Of a DNA stretch of 7,598 nucleotides, positions 1 to 4,806 are shown piece by piece. Source of the stretch: Acidobacteriota bacterium (GTDB lineage Bacteria; Acidobacteriota; Blastocatellia; Pyrinomonadales; Pyrinomonadaceae); NCBI GenBank assembly GCA_003222835.1, contig QHXE01000639.1:1-7598 (forward strand), given 5' to 3'. Position 1 is the first letter of the stretch; the number at the start of each line of letters is the position of its first letter. The position numbers were made by a program, and so were the translations under genes. The notes below the pieces were generated by a model. That model saw only the letters and a list, made by a program, of their open reading frames with translations. It ran no database searches and was not told the DNA's origin.

Positions 1-511
1 CCAGCACTTCCTGTAACGCCGGTACTCGCCCGGCAATCACCGGCGCGCCGCAAGCCATTGCTTCCAGAGGCGGCAAGCCAAAGCCCTCGTATAGCGATGG
101 GTAAATGAAGATACGGCAGGTCGAGTAGAGCGCGCGCAATTCATCGTCATCGAGGTAACCGGTAAACAGCAGGCGATCGCCTATTCCGGAATGCTTGATA
201 AACGAGAACGTTTCATCCATCAGCCATCCTTCACCGCCCGCGATAACGAGCTGCGGTCGCAGAGATGTCTGCCGAACGATCTGATCGAACGCTTTCAGAA
301 GCGTCAGCAGATTCTTGCGTGGTTCGAGCGTGCCGACGAAAAGCAGAAAGTCATCTTCGATAGCCAGCCGTCTCCGCGTCTCGAGGGTTTGTTCTGAAGG
401 AACGCGCCTGAAACTCTGCCGCGCCGCAGACGCGATTGCGATCACTTTGTTTGCCTTGACGCGTAGATGTTCGCAGACTTCTCGCTTCACGCTCTCGGTC
501 GGCGTGCAGAT
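1..511 (-). CDS. C-terminal donor-binding piece of the broken glycosyltransferase (partial)
   Basis: Reading from 511 down to base 2 in the frame shifted by one from the N-terminal piece gives about 170 residues without a stop. In order they are CTPTESVKREVCEHLRV, LLFVGTLEPRKNLLTLLKAF, LVIAGGEGWLMDE, DRLLFTGYLDDDELRALYS, IFIYPSLYEGFGLPPLEAMA and CGAPVIAGRVPALQEVL. This is the canonical Glycos_transf_1 domain order, including the two glutamates of the EX7E motif. The gene continues past the window edge; roughly 70-90 C-terminal residues would be expected there. No start codon of its own is supported. Confidence 0.8.
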   Translation of the reverse strand, partial: MCTPTESVKREVCEHLRVKANKVIAIASAARQSFRRVPSEQTLETRRRLAIEDDFLLFVGTLEPRKNLLTLLKAFDQIVRQTSLRPQLVIAGGEGWLMDETFSFIKHSGIGDRLLFTGYLDDDELRALYSTCRIFIYPSLYEGFGLPPLEAMACGAPVIAGRVPALQEVL

Positions 512-845
512 CGTGAATCGTGACCACGGTGCGGCGATTCCAAAACGGCACTTCAAAGTTGGTCCCATGAAAAAGGTCGAACCGCGCTTTCGTTGCATAA
601 AGCGGTAATCCGATCGCCCACCAGTGGCCGCGAATCCGAGCTGTTTCGCGATGCACGGCGCCAAGGTTGGAAAGGTTTGCATGATTGATTTCTTCGAGCG
701 CGCTGGAGTTAAAGGGCGCCGGTGAAACCAATTCGAATTGATCTGATGGAGCTATGAGAGCGAGGGCGCGCGCAAGTTCTAGAGTGTAATGACCAACACC
801 GGTCCTGGGTTCAGCCAGCGGATAGCCGTCTAATCCAACGCGCAT
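351..845 (-). CDS. N-terminal piece of the broken glycosyltransferase
   Basis: This 164-codon open frame is the N-terminal Rossmann-like half of the GT4-type enzyme. Residues 1-113, ending in RRTVVTIHDL, look authentic. The remaining 51 residues are out-of-frame translation: they are Arg-rich, resemble no glycosyltransferase, and end at TGA 353-351. On its own the fragment lacks the donor-binding half with the EX7E motif and should be inactive. There is no convincing Shine-Dalgarno sequence before the ATG. The upstream 220 bases are repeat sequence, so any promoter lies in or beyond that element. Confidence 0.7.
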   Translation of the reverse strand: MRVGLDGYPLAEPRTGVGHYTLELARALALIAPSDQFELVSPAPFNSSALEEINHANLSNLGAVHRETARIRGHWWAIGLPLYATKARFDLFHGTNFEVPFWNRRTVVTIHDLHADREREARSLRTSTRQGKQSDRNRVCGAAEFQARSFRTNPRDAETAGYRR

Positions 846-861
846 TTAAGAGTCGAAGACC

Positions 862-1060
862 ATTCATTTTCCCATTTATCATTTGACATTATTTTTCATC
901 TGTCATGTGTCATTTTTGATGTCGGCAGCTCACGGCTTAGAGTTCAAGCTTTAGCTTGCTTTTCTCGTAAAGAAGCAACCTAAAGGTTGAACTCTTAACA
1001 GTGTTTTCGGCGGATCAATTGGCAAATGAAAGATGTCAAATGACAAATGGAAAATGGAAA
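862..1060. repeat. Nested inverted-repeat element filling the intergenic gap
   Basis: The 220 bases between the glycosyltransferase start and the stop of the upstream gene hold no gene. They carry an outer imperfect inverted repeat: the left arm, about 862-907, contains CATTTATCATTTGACATT, and the right arm, about 1022-1060, reads on the other strand CCATTTGTCATTTGACAT. Between the arms lies a second symmetric structure at 937-998. The layout, outer arms around an inner palindromic core, resembles a small non-autonomous mobile or regulatory repeat. No transposase and no clear target-site duplication is visible. It could contain a promoter or transcript end, but no consensus site stands out. 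Confidence 0.6.
937..998. repeat. Pair of small palindromes inside a 9-bp outer stem
   Basis: The outer stem AGAGTTCAA (939-947) pairs perfectly with TTGAACTCT (987-995). Inside it are two perfect 14-nt palindromes, CAAGCT-TT-AGCTTG at 945-958 and CAACCT-AA-AGGTTG at 976-989. The two halves are also inverted copies of each other with changes that keep self-pairing. The core AAGCTTTAGCTT (946-957) occurs again at 4462-4473, which places both loci in one dispersed palindrome family. Confidence 0.7.
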
Positions 1061-1065
1061 GATCC

Positions 1066-1830
1066 CTACTGACCGAATCGCTTCAGATACTCGCTTGATG
1101 TGATGAAGGCTTTAACCATCTCGGCCTTCACAAAATCGCCGTTAAATTGATTCAGCTTCGTCAACCAGAAGTTGTAACCTGAAAAGTCCGAATCAGGAGC
1201 GTCATTTGGATTGCGGCGCAAATAGCCAAAGTATTCCATCAGCACAAAGGCCCGATTGAATTCCTGCTGTGCCAGCATCGAATCTTCGGCCACATCGCGC
1301 AAAGCACGCGCTCGCGCCGCCGGATCCGAGGGTGTCGTTGAATTGAACTCCGTGATTGCCTTCGAGTGGTTTGGCGCGGCATTCGGCGTTAAGCCGGCAT
1401 TCGTATAAAGTGCGTCGACAAACTGCTGAGCAGTCAGAGACATTGGATAAGCTGAAGTGAAGCGCGCTCGTTGCACAAAAGCGGTCATGAAGTTCTGCTT
1501 GTTAGTTTCCAATACCTGCTCCCAACCCGTTTGGCCAACAATCAAGCCTTGCCCAATCTGCTGCGTGTCGGGTAGGAATTCGCTAAACGCGATAGGAACG
1601 GTTGCTCCCGCGATGTTTCCGTAGGCCGCTTTGTCGGTGCGGTAGACGAGGTAGCCTGTCTGCTGAAACTCAGTCGAGAGGAAGAAGGCCGCCGAAACGT
1701 TCACGCGCTGAGCGTTGATGCATTGCTGATCGCTGCCGCACGAATTGATTTGATTGGTCCAAAACGCGAGACCACTCGCGTCGGGTTCGCGGTTCAGAAA
1801 GTCGAGATACTGCTGCCGCACAAACGCATC
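1066..1830 (-). other. DUF4214-type C-terminal module (domain within the 1066-4319 gene)
   Basis: About 254 residues, collinear with the module at 4807-5592. It shares NRE-D-GL-FWTN, the C-x5-C pair, the AAFF-S-EFQ-TGYLV block, SEFLPDTQ-IGQG, FNRAFVLM-FGYLRRNPND and AEMVKAFITS-EY-KRFG. Differences concentrate in the loop after the TGYLV block and in the stretch before the FNRAFVLM helix. It follows a Thr-Pro linker, whereas the other copy follows a Calx-beta domain. Confidence 0.75.
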
Positions 1831-2490
1831 GGGATTACTAATCGGCGAAGGTGTTGGCGTCGGCGTCGGCGTGGCTGGCGGCGCAATGATAGTTATGTGC
1901 GGTGGATCGGTAGCAGTCGTGCGACTCGATGCGAGGCCCACGGACACTACGATTGGTTGATCGCCGCTATCGACGGTCGCCGGCAATGAGAAATCAACTT
2001 TATCCGTGCCGGGCAGATCGTCAGGCACATTCTGATTTGGCACAATGGCAGTCGTCCCTATTGTGACGTTGATTCCAGAAGCAAGCGTGGCGCGGACTCC
2101 CGTCAGGAAGACACGGAGAAGCGTGGCTACCTGGTTGCCAGTACCATCATCAGTGGTGACGTTGAACGGCTCGCCGATGCAAGTGGTGTTCGGCGTATTC
2201 GGGTTGGTGACATTGCACACTTTGGCGCGACCGGCGGGCCCGTTTGTACTCGTAAAGATGTCAGGCTGAGCGCTCACAATAACGAGTACACCGCGAATCA
2301 CAGTTCCGTTGTTATTGATAACGATTGAATACGTGCCCGCTCCCAGGCCGATGGGCACGACAAACTTGATCTGCGCAGAACTCAAGGCAAAAAGTCCGCA
2401 CGCCGCTCCATTGATGGATACTGAGACGCCATTCAACTCGATCGGCAACGCCGGGGCGCGCTTTGATTCAGAAGCATTGGCGTCGAGCAC
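1066..2490 (-). CDS. Fragment 4: TIGR03437-like domain, TP linker and DUF4214-type module
   Basis: The nominal start at 2490 is a GTG inside the domain; the frame is open upstream to the linker break near 2542, giving ELALAKASVSLAPASATVLD. Residues 15-200 resemble the C-terminal domain named TIGR03437, described from Solibacter: LNGVSVSINGAACGLF, SSAQIKFVVP, GTYSIVINNNG and LRVFLTGVRATLA. A TPTPTPTPSP linker (residues 207-216) leads into the DUF4214-type module (221-474): FVRQQYLDFLNREPDASGLA, a C-x5-C pair (251, 257), SEFLPDTQQIGQG, FNRAFVLMEYFGYLRRNPND and AEMVKAFITSSEYLKRFGQ. The protein stops at TAG 1068-1066. DUF4214 has no settled biochemical role. Confidence 0.8.
   Translation of the reverse strand: MLDANASESKRAPALPIELNGVSVSINGAACGLFALSSAQIKFVVPIGLGAGTYSIVINNNGTVIRGVLVIVSAQPDIFTSTNGPAGRAKVCNVTNPNTPNTTCIGEPFNVTTDDGTGNQVATLLRVFLTGVRATLASGINVTIGTTAIVPNQNVPDDLPGTDKVDFSLPATVDSGDQPIVVSVGLASSRTTATDPPHITIIAPPATPTPTPTPSPISNPDAFVRQQYLDFLNREPDASGLAFWTNQINSCGSDQQCINAQRVNVSAAFFLSTEFQQTGYLVYRTDKAAYGNIAGATVPIAFSEFLPDTQQIGQGLIVGQTGWEQVLETNKQNFMTAFVQRARFTSAYPMSLTAQQFVDALYTNAGLTPNAAPNHSKAITEFNSTTPSDPAARARALRDVAEDSMLAQQEFNRAFVLMEYFGYLRRNPNDAPDSDFSGYNFWLTKLNQFNGDFVKAEMVKAFITSSEYLKRFGQ
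1851..1876. repeat. Hexanucleotide tandem repeat (GGCGTC)n encoding a Thr-Pro linker
   Basis: The plus strand reads as near-identical six-base steps (GGTGTT, GGCGTC, GGCGTC, GGCGTG). On the coding strand they give ACGCCG-type Thr-Pro codons in the linker between the TIGR03437-like domain and the DUF4214-type module. Less regular versions of the same composition encode the other linkers at about 2541-2590, 3166-3228 and 3879-3962. Short in-phase repeats like this can change linker length by slippage without breaking the frame. Confidence 0.7.
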
Positions 2491-3509
2491 GGTTGCGCTC
2501 GCGGGCGCGAGGCTGACGCTCGCTTTCGCCAGAGCAAGTTCGGGGACGGACTCGGCGTCGGACTTCCGGTCGGCGTTGGCGTCGGACTGGCTACGGGCAC
2601 AGCGAGCTGACTGGCGCCGGTAAACAACGAAAGCGTGGCCGTCGATTCAGTCGCGATAGTCGGTGATAAGTGATAGTAAACCTCGCTCGAACCATCGGGG
2701 TTGCCGCCTCCAAGTTCAGTCGCGGGGATACTAAACGCCATTCGCTTTCGAGAATTGCTGGGCAGCCCGCGCAGGCCGACAAAAACGCTTCCGGTCGGAA
2801 TACTCGTGAGCCGCGTGAATGGTCCGGTCGATATTACGGGAAGCGGAGCGAGAAAGATCTGCGAGGCACGAATCGGGTTCAATCCGGTATTGTCCTGATC
2901 GGCCGTTGGGAATGTTCCATCCGGCATGAAGTTCAATGCAGACGTGAACACTACTGATCCCGGCTTCAGCGCCACATCAAAAGCGCGCGGACCAAGCTGA
3001 GCAAAACTATCGTGGCTAACGTCGTAGACAAAACCCACATAGAAATTCCCGTTGGTTGTATTCCCTTTCGGATCATTCGCCAACGATTCGAAGGCAATAA
3101 AATTCCCGTCGCGGCTGAGGCGGCGGCCACGGCTGAAAATATTAGCAGTGCTAGTTGTATCGGGAATTGGCGTCGGCGCTGGAGTGGCGTTGGGGCTCGG
3201 ACTCACCGTCGGACTCGGATTGGGCACACCGTCTTTGGTCTTGGTAACCTGCCTTAAGCCGCTGACCGCAGTACCGTTGAAATTCCCGACGTAAATCTCT
3301 GCGTTTCCAACTCCGCCGCCGTCGTCATTCGCTCCTGCGAGGTTTGCGTTCGAGACAAATGCCAGCACCGATCCATTACCAGAAAGAGACGGGTTCTCGT
3401 TGAAGATGGGATTTGTAAGAAACCCGTTGGTAAGATGGTCTGTCGTGAAGGTGACTTGGATAAAGGTCAAAGTTGGATTGCTGACATTCACCAGGAAAAT
3501 TTCCGGCAT
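2433..3509 (-). CDS. Fragment 3: third to last propeller segments with SP linker
   Basis: MPEIFLVNVS continues directly from VVADDNRD of the preceding fragment, so the ATG at 3509 is internal. An in-frame TAG at 3530-3528 shows that the frame switch lies below that point. The fragment contains NPSLSGNGSVLAFVSNANL, NAEIYVGNF and RQVTKTKDG, a linker (residues 95-118, VPNPSPTVSPSPNATP), then LSRDGNFIAFESLAND, ASQIFLAPL, FTRLTSIPTG and SSEVYYHLSP. These are PD40-like blade elements of divergent sequence. It ends in a TPTPTGSPTPSPSP linker. Residues after about 322 are out of frame. Confidence 0.75.
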   Translation of the reverse strand: MPEIFLVNVSNPTLTFIQVTFTTDHLTNGFLTNPIFNENPSLSGNGSVLAFVSNANLAGANDDGGGVGNAEIYVGNFNGTAVSGLRQVTKTKDGVPNPSPTVSPSPNATPAPTPIPDTTSTANIFSRGRRLSRDGNFIAFESLANDPKGNTTNGNFYVGFVYDVSHDSFAQLGPRAFDVALKPGSVVFTSALNFMPDGTFPTADQDNTGLNPIRASQIFLAPLPVISTGPFTRLTSIPTGSVFVGLRGLPSNSRKRMAFSIPATELGGGNPDGSSEVYYHLSPTIATESTATLSLFTGASQLAVPVASPTPTPTGSPTPSPSPNLLWRKRASASRPRAQPCSTPMLLNQSAPRRCRSS

Positions 3510-3834
3510 CGCGATTATCGTCAGCCACTACAGGCGATCTTGTCGACGATCCAGGCATAGGAGGTATGCTGGCCTTAGTGTCCGTGATGCGCCTGAAGCT
3601 TCCCGTCGTCAAATCCTGAAATGGGACTTCCGCGCCCGACGAAAGATCCGCGGTGTCTGGAACCGTGAACTGATAGGTCCAGACCTCCTGATTCCCATCC
3701 GTAGCCAAGGTGCTCGCGCCCGGCGCATTGGAATCGCTGCCATCAAAGTGCGCGGGGCTCACCGGCGCGTTCGAACTAAAGACGATCGTGTAGGTGCGCC
3801 GGCCGGCAACCAACTGCGGCTCAAGACTAATCAT
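3376..3834 (-). CDS. Fragment 2: second propeller segment
   Basis: The frame is open upstream of the nominal ATG (3834) back into the Ser-Pro linker at about 3879-3962, so that ATG is internal and not a true start. Visible features are TYTIVFSSNAPVSP, DGNQEVWTYQFTVPDTADLS and GSFRRITDTKASIP. The EVWTYQ strand followed by RRITDT is the typical end of a PD40-like blade. The segment VVADDNRD near residues 102-109 is the last convincing sequence. The frame then breaks, and the residues up to the stop at 3376 are spurious. Confidence 0.7.
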   Translation of the reverse strand: MISLEPQLVAGRRTYTIVFSSNAPVSPAHFDGSDSNAPGASTLATDGNQEVWTYQFTVPDTADLSSGAEVPFQDLTTGSFRRITDTKASIPPMPGSSTRSPVVADDNRDAGNFPGECQQSNFDLYPSHLHDRPSYQRVSYKSHLQREPVSFW

Positions 3835-4319
3835 CGGTCGGTTGTTGCTGATCTCAATCGCGACGCTGCTGTTATCGACCGGCGTCGGCGTTGGAAAAGG
3901 CGTCGGCGTCGGACTGACTGTTGGAGATGGACTGACTGAAGGACTCGGACTGGGTCTGGGGCTGACGGATTCAAAACGCTTTTCGTGTTCGTGAGCTGAA
4001 AACTTCGCCGCTGCGCGTAATCGTACAAAAAGATTTCACGATTGCCATCTTCGTTGTTGCGGGCGTTCGGGTTCGGAGTTCCGCTGGCATTGAATGTTGC
4101 GACCTTCTCCGTGGCAATGTCACCGCTCGATTCAATCACGACGAAGCGCCCATTCGCCGTCATGTCGCCGGCAAACGAGTCTCGCGCCGAACTCGTGACC
4201 TGAGAAACAAACGGATCGGGCGTGAAGTTAGTCGTATTTTGGGCGGAGGAAGAAAACGCTCCGGCGACGAGCATGCACGCAGCCACCGCACATAGGAAAG
4301 CGTAAACCAGTCTTGACAT
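3831..4319 (-). CDS. Fragment 1: signal peptide and first PD40-like blade
   Basis: The ATG at 4319-4317 begins a clear Sec signal peptide: a short positive start (MSR), a hydrophobic core over residues 4-21, and a likely signal peptidase I site after AFSSSA (residue 26). Residues 48-112 form a PD40/TolB-like blade with TANGRFVVIESSGD, NNEDGNREIFLYD and RRSFQLTNTKS. The authentic frame ends around residue 122 (NPSAPD). The Arg-rich tail after that is out of frame; the correct frame there reads as Ser-Pro/Thr-Pro repeats. No convincing ribosome binding site precedes the ATG. Confidence 0.8.
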   Translation of the reverse strand: MSRLVYAFLCAVAACMLVAGAFSSSAQNTTNFTPDPFVSQVTSSARDSFAGDMTANGRFVVIESSGDIATEKVATFNASGTPNPNARNNEDGNREIFLYDYAQRRSFQLTNTKSVLNPSAPDPVRVLQSVHLQQSVRRRRLFQRRRRSITAASRLRSATTDR

Positions 4320-4341
4320 TAAGATAGCGAACGAACGATCA

Positions 4342-4404
4342 ACTGCTTAAACCGGGCCATCTGGGGTTCTGAGCCAAAGTTGAACACTATAATTTTTAAG
4401 CAGT
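4342..4404. repeat. 10-bp perfect inverted repeat upstream of the propeller gene
   Basis: ACTGCTTAAA (4342-4351) is repeated inverted as TTTAAGCAGT (4395-4404), leaving a 43-base loop. It starts 23 bases upstream of the ATG at 4319. The loop holds an AT-rich patch that reads TATAGT on the coding strand (4391-4386) and TATAAT on the plus strand (4388-4393), but neither has a matching -35 hexamer. It could be an operator or leader structure; the sequence alone does not decide. Confidence 0.35.
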
Positions 4405-4426
4405 CAGGCCGGATATTGTACGCATT

Positions 4427-4448
4427 CGGCTGCGGCAACCGCAAGCCG
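4427..4448. repeat. GC-rich hairpin in the intergenic region
   Basis: CGGCTGCGG and CCGCAAGCCG can pair around a CAA loop with one bulged A, giving a strong stem. No T-run follows on either strand, so it is not a typical intrinsic terminator. It lies next to the other palindromes of this intergenic region and may be a diverged member. Confidence 0.5.
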
Positions 4449-4454
4449 TCAAAA

Positions 4455-4507
4455 GTCCGATAAGCTTTAGCTTGTCGATCGTCGCGACAAACTGAAGTTT
4501 GTCGGAC
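4455..4507. repeat. Back-to-back pair of 23-nt palindromes
   Basis: Two 23-nt elements, 4455-4477 and 4485-4507, are inverted copies of each other separated by seven bases. They differ at four positions, all transitions. Each is itself a palindrome: CGATAAGCT-TT-AGCTTGTCG with one G-T mismatch at 4458-4477, and CGACAAACT-GA-AGTTTGTCG, perfect over nine pairs, at 4485-4504. The paired substitutions within each hairpin keep its self-complementarity. The block can therefore fold as one long stem or as two hairpins. Confidence 0.75.
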
Positions 4508-4569
4508 ATTCGCTTAGTTTCCGGCCATTGGCTGCTGGTTGCTCCGGGAATTCAATCGCTAATGATCCG

Positions 4570-4583
4570 CCAACTGAAGTTGG
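4570..4583. repeat. Solitary 14-nt palindrome
   Basis: CCAACT-GA-AGTTGG is a perfect six-pair palindrome with a two-base centre, built on the same plan (x-ACT-GA-AGT-x) as the palindrome at 4485-4504. It probably belongs to the same dispersed family. The surrounding stretch 4508-4610 shows no gene or other structure. Confidence 0.6.
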
Positions 4584-4610
4584 AGGCTTGACTTTGGTCA
4601 TGCGCGAAGA

Positions 4611-4686
4611 AACTCCGCTAGGAGTTCAATGTTTATAGATCGTAAGCCGTCAAGATGCATCCCGGAACTCCTTTAGGAGTTCAATG
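4611..4686 (+). repeat. Composite palindromic unit, copy 1 (plus orientation)
   Basis: Order: hairpin AACTCC-GCTA-GGAGTT (4611-4626), the motif ATGTTTATAG (4629-4638), a 22-base spacer, CCCGG (4661-4665), hairpin GAACTCC-TTTA-GGAGTTC (4665-4682), and ATG (4684-4686). The same order with nearly the same spacing is found inverted at 4713-4787. No protein-coding role is evident. Confidence 0.75.
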
Positions 4687-4712
4687 AGACCGTGGCGCGA
4701 ACTGCTGGGCGG

Positions 4713-4787
4713 CATCGCACTCCTAAAGGAGTGCCGGGGACTAAATCTCGTTGATCCTGCTATAAACATTCAACCACTACGTGGTTG
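4713..4787 (-). repeat. Composite palindromic unit, copy 2 (minus orientation)
   Basis: Read on the minus strand: hairpin CAACCAC-GTA-GTGGTTG (4787-4771), ATGTTTATAG (4769-4760), a 21-base spacer, CCCGG (4738-4734), hairpin GCACTCC-TTTA-GGAGTGC (4734-4717), then ATG (4715-4713). Compared with copy 1, the second hairpin has changed one A-T pair to C-G on both arms, and the first hairpin has an entirely different stem that still pairs. The two copies face each other across 26 bases. The unit lies 20 bases after the stop of the upstream gene, so it is probably transcribed as its 3' tail. Confidence 0.75.
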
Positions 4788-4806
4788 TAACCCTCGCCAC
4801 TGCTAC

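Larger units (their letters stand above)
1..845 (-). pseudogene. GT4-type glycosyltransferase, broken by an internal deletion and frameshift; 3' end outside window
   Basis: This encodes a GT-B fold glycosyltransferase of the GT4 (Glycos_transf_1) kind, which moves a sugar from a nucleotide donor to an acceptor, typically in polysaccharide or lipopolysaccharide assembly at the cytoplasmic face of the membrane. The start ATG is at 845-843 and the N-terminus begins MRVGLDGYPL, with the GVGHYTLELARAL acceptor-side helix and FHGTNFEVPF followed by VVTIHDL. Right after HDL (near 507-512) the frame must shift by one base to continue as TPTESVKREV, then VGTLEPRKNLL, GYLDDDELRALYS, the EX7E donor-site motif EGFGLPPLE (62-88) and AMACGAPVIA. 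That second frame is open to base 1. Family members have roughly 35-45 residues between HDL and the TPTES-like helix, and they are absent here. The acceptor is unknown. Either the gene is dead or the assembly collapsed at this point. Confidence 0.85.
1066..4319 (-). pseudogene. Secreted PD40/TolB-like propeller protein with TIGR03437-like and DUF4214-type domains, three frame breaks
   Basis: Four overlapping open frames read as one protein of about 1,085 residues. The order is: a Sec signal peptide (MSRLVYAFLC to AFSSSA), a PD40-type blade (GRFVVIESSGD, EDGNREIFLYD), an SP linker, a blade with DGNQEVWTY and RRITDT, further blades (PEIFLVNVS, GSVLAFVSNANL, SRDGNFIAFESLAND) split by a second SP linker, a TP/SP linker, a TIGR03437-like domain (LNGVSVSINGAACGLF, QIKFVVPIGLGAGTYSIVI), a TPTPTPSP linker, and a DUF4214-type module ending SSEYLKRFGQ. 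Frame breaks lie near 3940-3962, 3505-3527 and 2541-2546. The first and third are each repaired by one extra C in a C-run; the second needs a net gain of two bases or loss of one. The coding pattern is otherwise intact, which fits sequencing error or very recent mutation. The ligand and function are unknown. Confidence 0.8.
4320..4806. other. Gene-free region made largely of palindromic elements
   Basis: About 490 bases lie between the stop codon at 4807 and the ATG at 4319. They hold the 10-bp inverted repeat, the GC-rich hairpin, the 23-nt palindrome pair, the solitary palindrome and the two composite units listed separately. No convincing coding frame, tRNA or classic terminator (stem plus T-run) is visible. 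Possible open frames on either strand, such as 4684-4908 plus and 4769-4650 minus, simply read through the palindromes. Confidence 0.7.

Noticed and set aside
315..608. 97-codon open frame on the plus strand
   Set aside because: It is antisense to the glycosyltransferase, whose both frames carry recognisable family motifs.
3400..3939. 179-codon open frame on the plus strand
   Set aside because: It lies antisense to the propeller gene and its Arg-rich sequence is the shadow of Ser/Pro-rich coding. No domain pattern is seen.
4386..4393. Sigma-70 promoter upstream of the gene starting at 4319
   Set aside because: TATAGT/TATAAT hexamers exist, but no -35 element at the right spacing is found on either strand.
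4427..4787. Possible CRISPR array
   Set aside because: The repeats are palindromes in both orientations with irregular spacing and differing sequences. There are no constant direct repeats with unique spacers and no cas genes.
4771..4787. Intrinsic terminator for the gene ending at 4807
   Set aside because: The hairpin is well placed but is followed on the minus strand by AATGTTTATAG rather than a T-run.
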